DNA of 64,000 nucleotides, taken from the NCBI GenBank assembly GCA_030159075.1, contig BROG01000483.1:1-64000 (forward strand), given 5' to 3'. Below are positions 62,701-64,000 of the stretch, piece after piece. The notes beneath the pieces were generated by a model. It worked only from the letters and a program-made list of their open reading frames with translations. It made no database searches and was not told where the DNA came from. Position 1 is the first letter of the stretch; the number at the start of each line of letters is the position of its first letter. A program made the translations under genes and the position numbers. This DNA is from Atrina japonica (lineage: Eukaryota > Mollusca > Bivalvia > Pterioida > Pinnidae).

Positions 62701-64000
62701 CTCGATTATTAACGAGAACAACGATTTTCGATTTTCTACAAGATAATATTGAAGACAAGTGAAATGAAGAAGTAACATTTGATATTCGAAACTTCACTTC
62801 AATTAGAACGCGGCACATTGTTTATAATAACAGTCTCAACAATAACTGTCTTGTGTTCGGTGAAAAAGCCATCAGTTTGTTTTAGATCTGATTGGCTAAA
62901 GGGAATCACTGTATATGGTCGTACTCCATAAAGGGGGGAGGGGGCTCGTATCAACCATAAAACTTCCCTTATAGTGACGATTTCAAGCGTTCAACAACGT
63001 ATCCCTGTGTAAATAGTTTATTGGCGAGTCGTTAGGCTCTCAGAAGAAAACATTCATAAGAGGAACATGCCCTGGCATAACGTTTAAAGTAGCTGCCTTA
63101 TTCTACAAGACCTTTACAGTGGCATAACATATTGTACACTTTTATAATGTAGATATCAACTGATGATGACATTGATGATGATGATGATGATGATGGTGAT
63201 AGGCTTTTCATTTTAGTCCTTGTGTCATATTCATTTATTTGCTTATATATTCATATTCTGACTACAAAAATCATATCATTCAGGTCGCTGATTAGAAAGT
63301 CTGTGACTGAAGTTTTATAAATATCGCTGTTTATAGATGTAGATCTAAAGTTTCGGTGTTAATGACACAACTTTCCTATAGTCATTAAAGTTATTGAACT
63401 GAAATTACAATCATGTCGTTGAATGAGGAAGAACGACGATGTAAAGTACATATGCTCAAAACATCAATACTGGAGTGTTACTTCTATATAGCGGCAAATG
63501 AAGCATATTAGATTTATTTTTGGCCTTGTATGGTATGATATGATATCACTTTCTGTTTCGGAATTCGCTATCTATTTTAAATTTGTGATGAAGTCTCGAA
63601 CTTTTGTTTGCGCTGTCTTATTTTTTTTTTTATACATTTCTTTCCACCACACGCATTCTTTCATCAAGACACCGCAAATGTCATAAAAGCGACCAGAATT
63701 TACCCTCGTCCTCGCAGTTACGTGTATATCTCATCTTTCCCGTCCCTACTTTTTACAGTAACCATTTCAGGACTCGCCAAAATCACAGTAATGAGATAAT
63801 AAAATTGTTTATCGTTTCTTCATAGTCTAGTAGTCATAGTTAATAAACATCATATCTACCCTACAAAACAGCCATATTTTATCAGTCCGCCATTTTTTTA
63901 GAGTGATATAAAATCTTTAACATTGAATTTTCTATTATTAGCCTTGCGCGCTTACCGTTTCAATTTTCATTTAGTTCAACTTGAAATAAAGTCAATATTT
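62701..64000. other. Gene-free stretch to the window end
   Basis: A short (GAT)n lies at 63165-63197. Small ORFs at 63498-63825 overlap each other in three frames and lack exon or domain support. Confidence 0.4.

Overview
The window is eukaryotic, AT-rich and repeat-dense: small spliced exons, GT-AG introns, long dinucleotide microsatellites, tRNA-headed SINEs, foldback elements and broken retroelements. A mitochondria-eating protein (Mieap/SPATA18-like) C-terminal domain fused to a long coiled coil, a TMEM272-like four-helix membrane protein, and repeat styles common in marine molluscs suggest a bivalve. That assignment is an inference, because no search could be run.

Layout. (1) 1-4458: repeats, no convincing gene. 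(2) 4459-11694, plus strand: the 5' part of a gene whose first exon is followed by four tandem copies of a 1.55-2.03 kb unit. Each unit carries one 66-nt and one 54-nt exon, all in phase 2. The fourth 54-nt exon has a 1-bp deletion, and the array ends abruptly against a dead LINE endonuclease (11880-12660). No downstream exons were found. (3) 14994-37976, minus strand: a 19-exon gene model of 744 residues. It has a basic/Ser-Thr N-terminus, a coiled coil of about 480 residues built from a duplicated block of exons (81-105-105-144-60-225 nt and 81-99-144-60-225 nt), and a C-terminal MIEAP domain in the last four exons. Its introns hold a 52-bp minisatellite, a 0.93-kb foldback element, SINEs and MITEs. 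The plus-strand gene points toward it and shares its first-exon end phase and its 54-nt coiled-coil exon size, so the two look like convergent paralogues. (4) 38-49 kb: intergenic, with a 32-bp satellite, a 60-62-bp CT-rich minisatellite, retroelement remnants and one unassigned candidate exon (44862-45140). (5) 49517-55257, minus strand: three exons of a TMEM272-like membrane protein whose 5' exon was not found. (6) 55.3-64 kb: AT minisatellite, MITEs (one nested in another repeat) and unassigned sequence.

Mieap-family proteins act in mitochondrial quality control. The repeated, symmetric (phase 2-2) coiled-coil exons in both Mieap-like loci suggest that the coiled-coil length is evolving by exon duplication. 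One 3'-end retroelement family (at least 17 copies) and one hairpin MITE family (at least 11 copies) are spread across the window. Both sit inside the plus-strand tandem unit, so they inserted before it was amplified.
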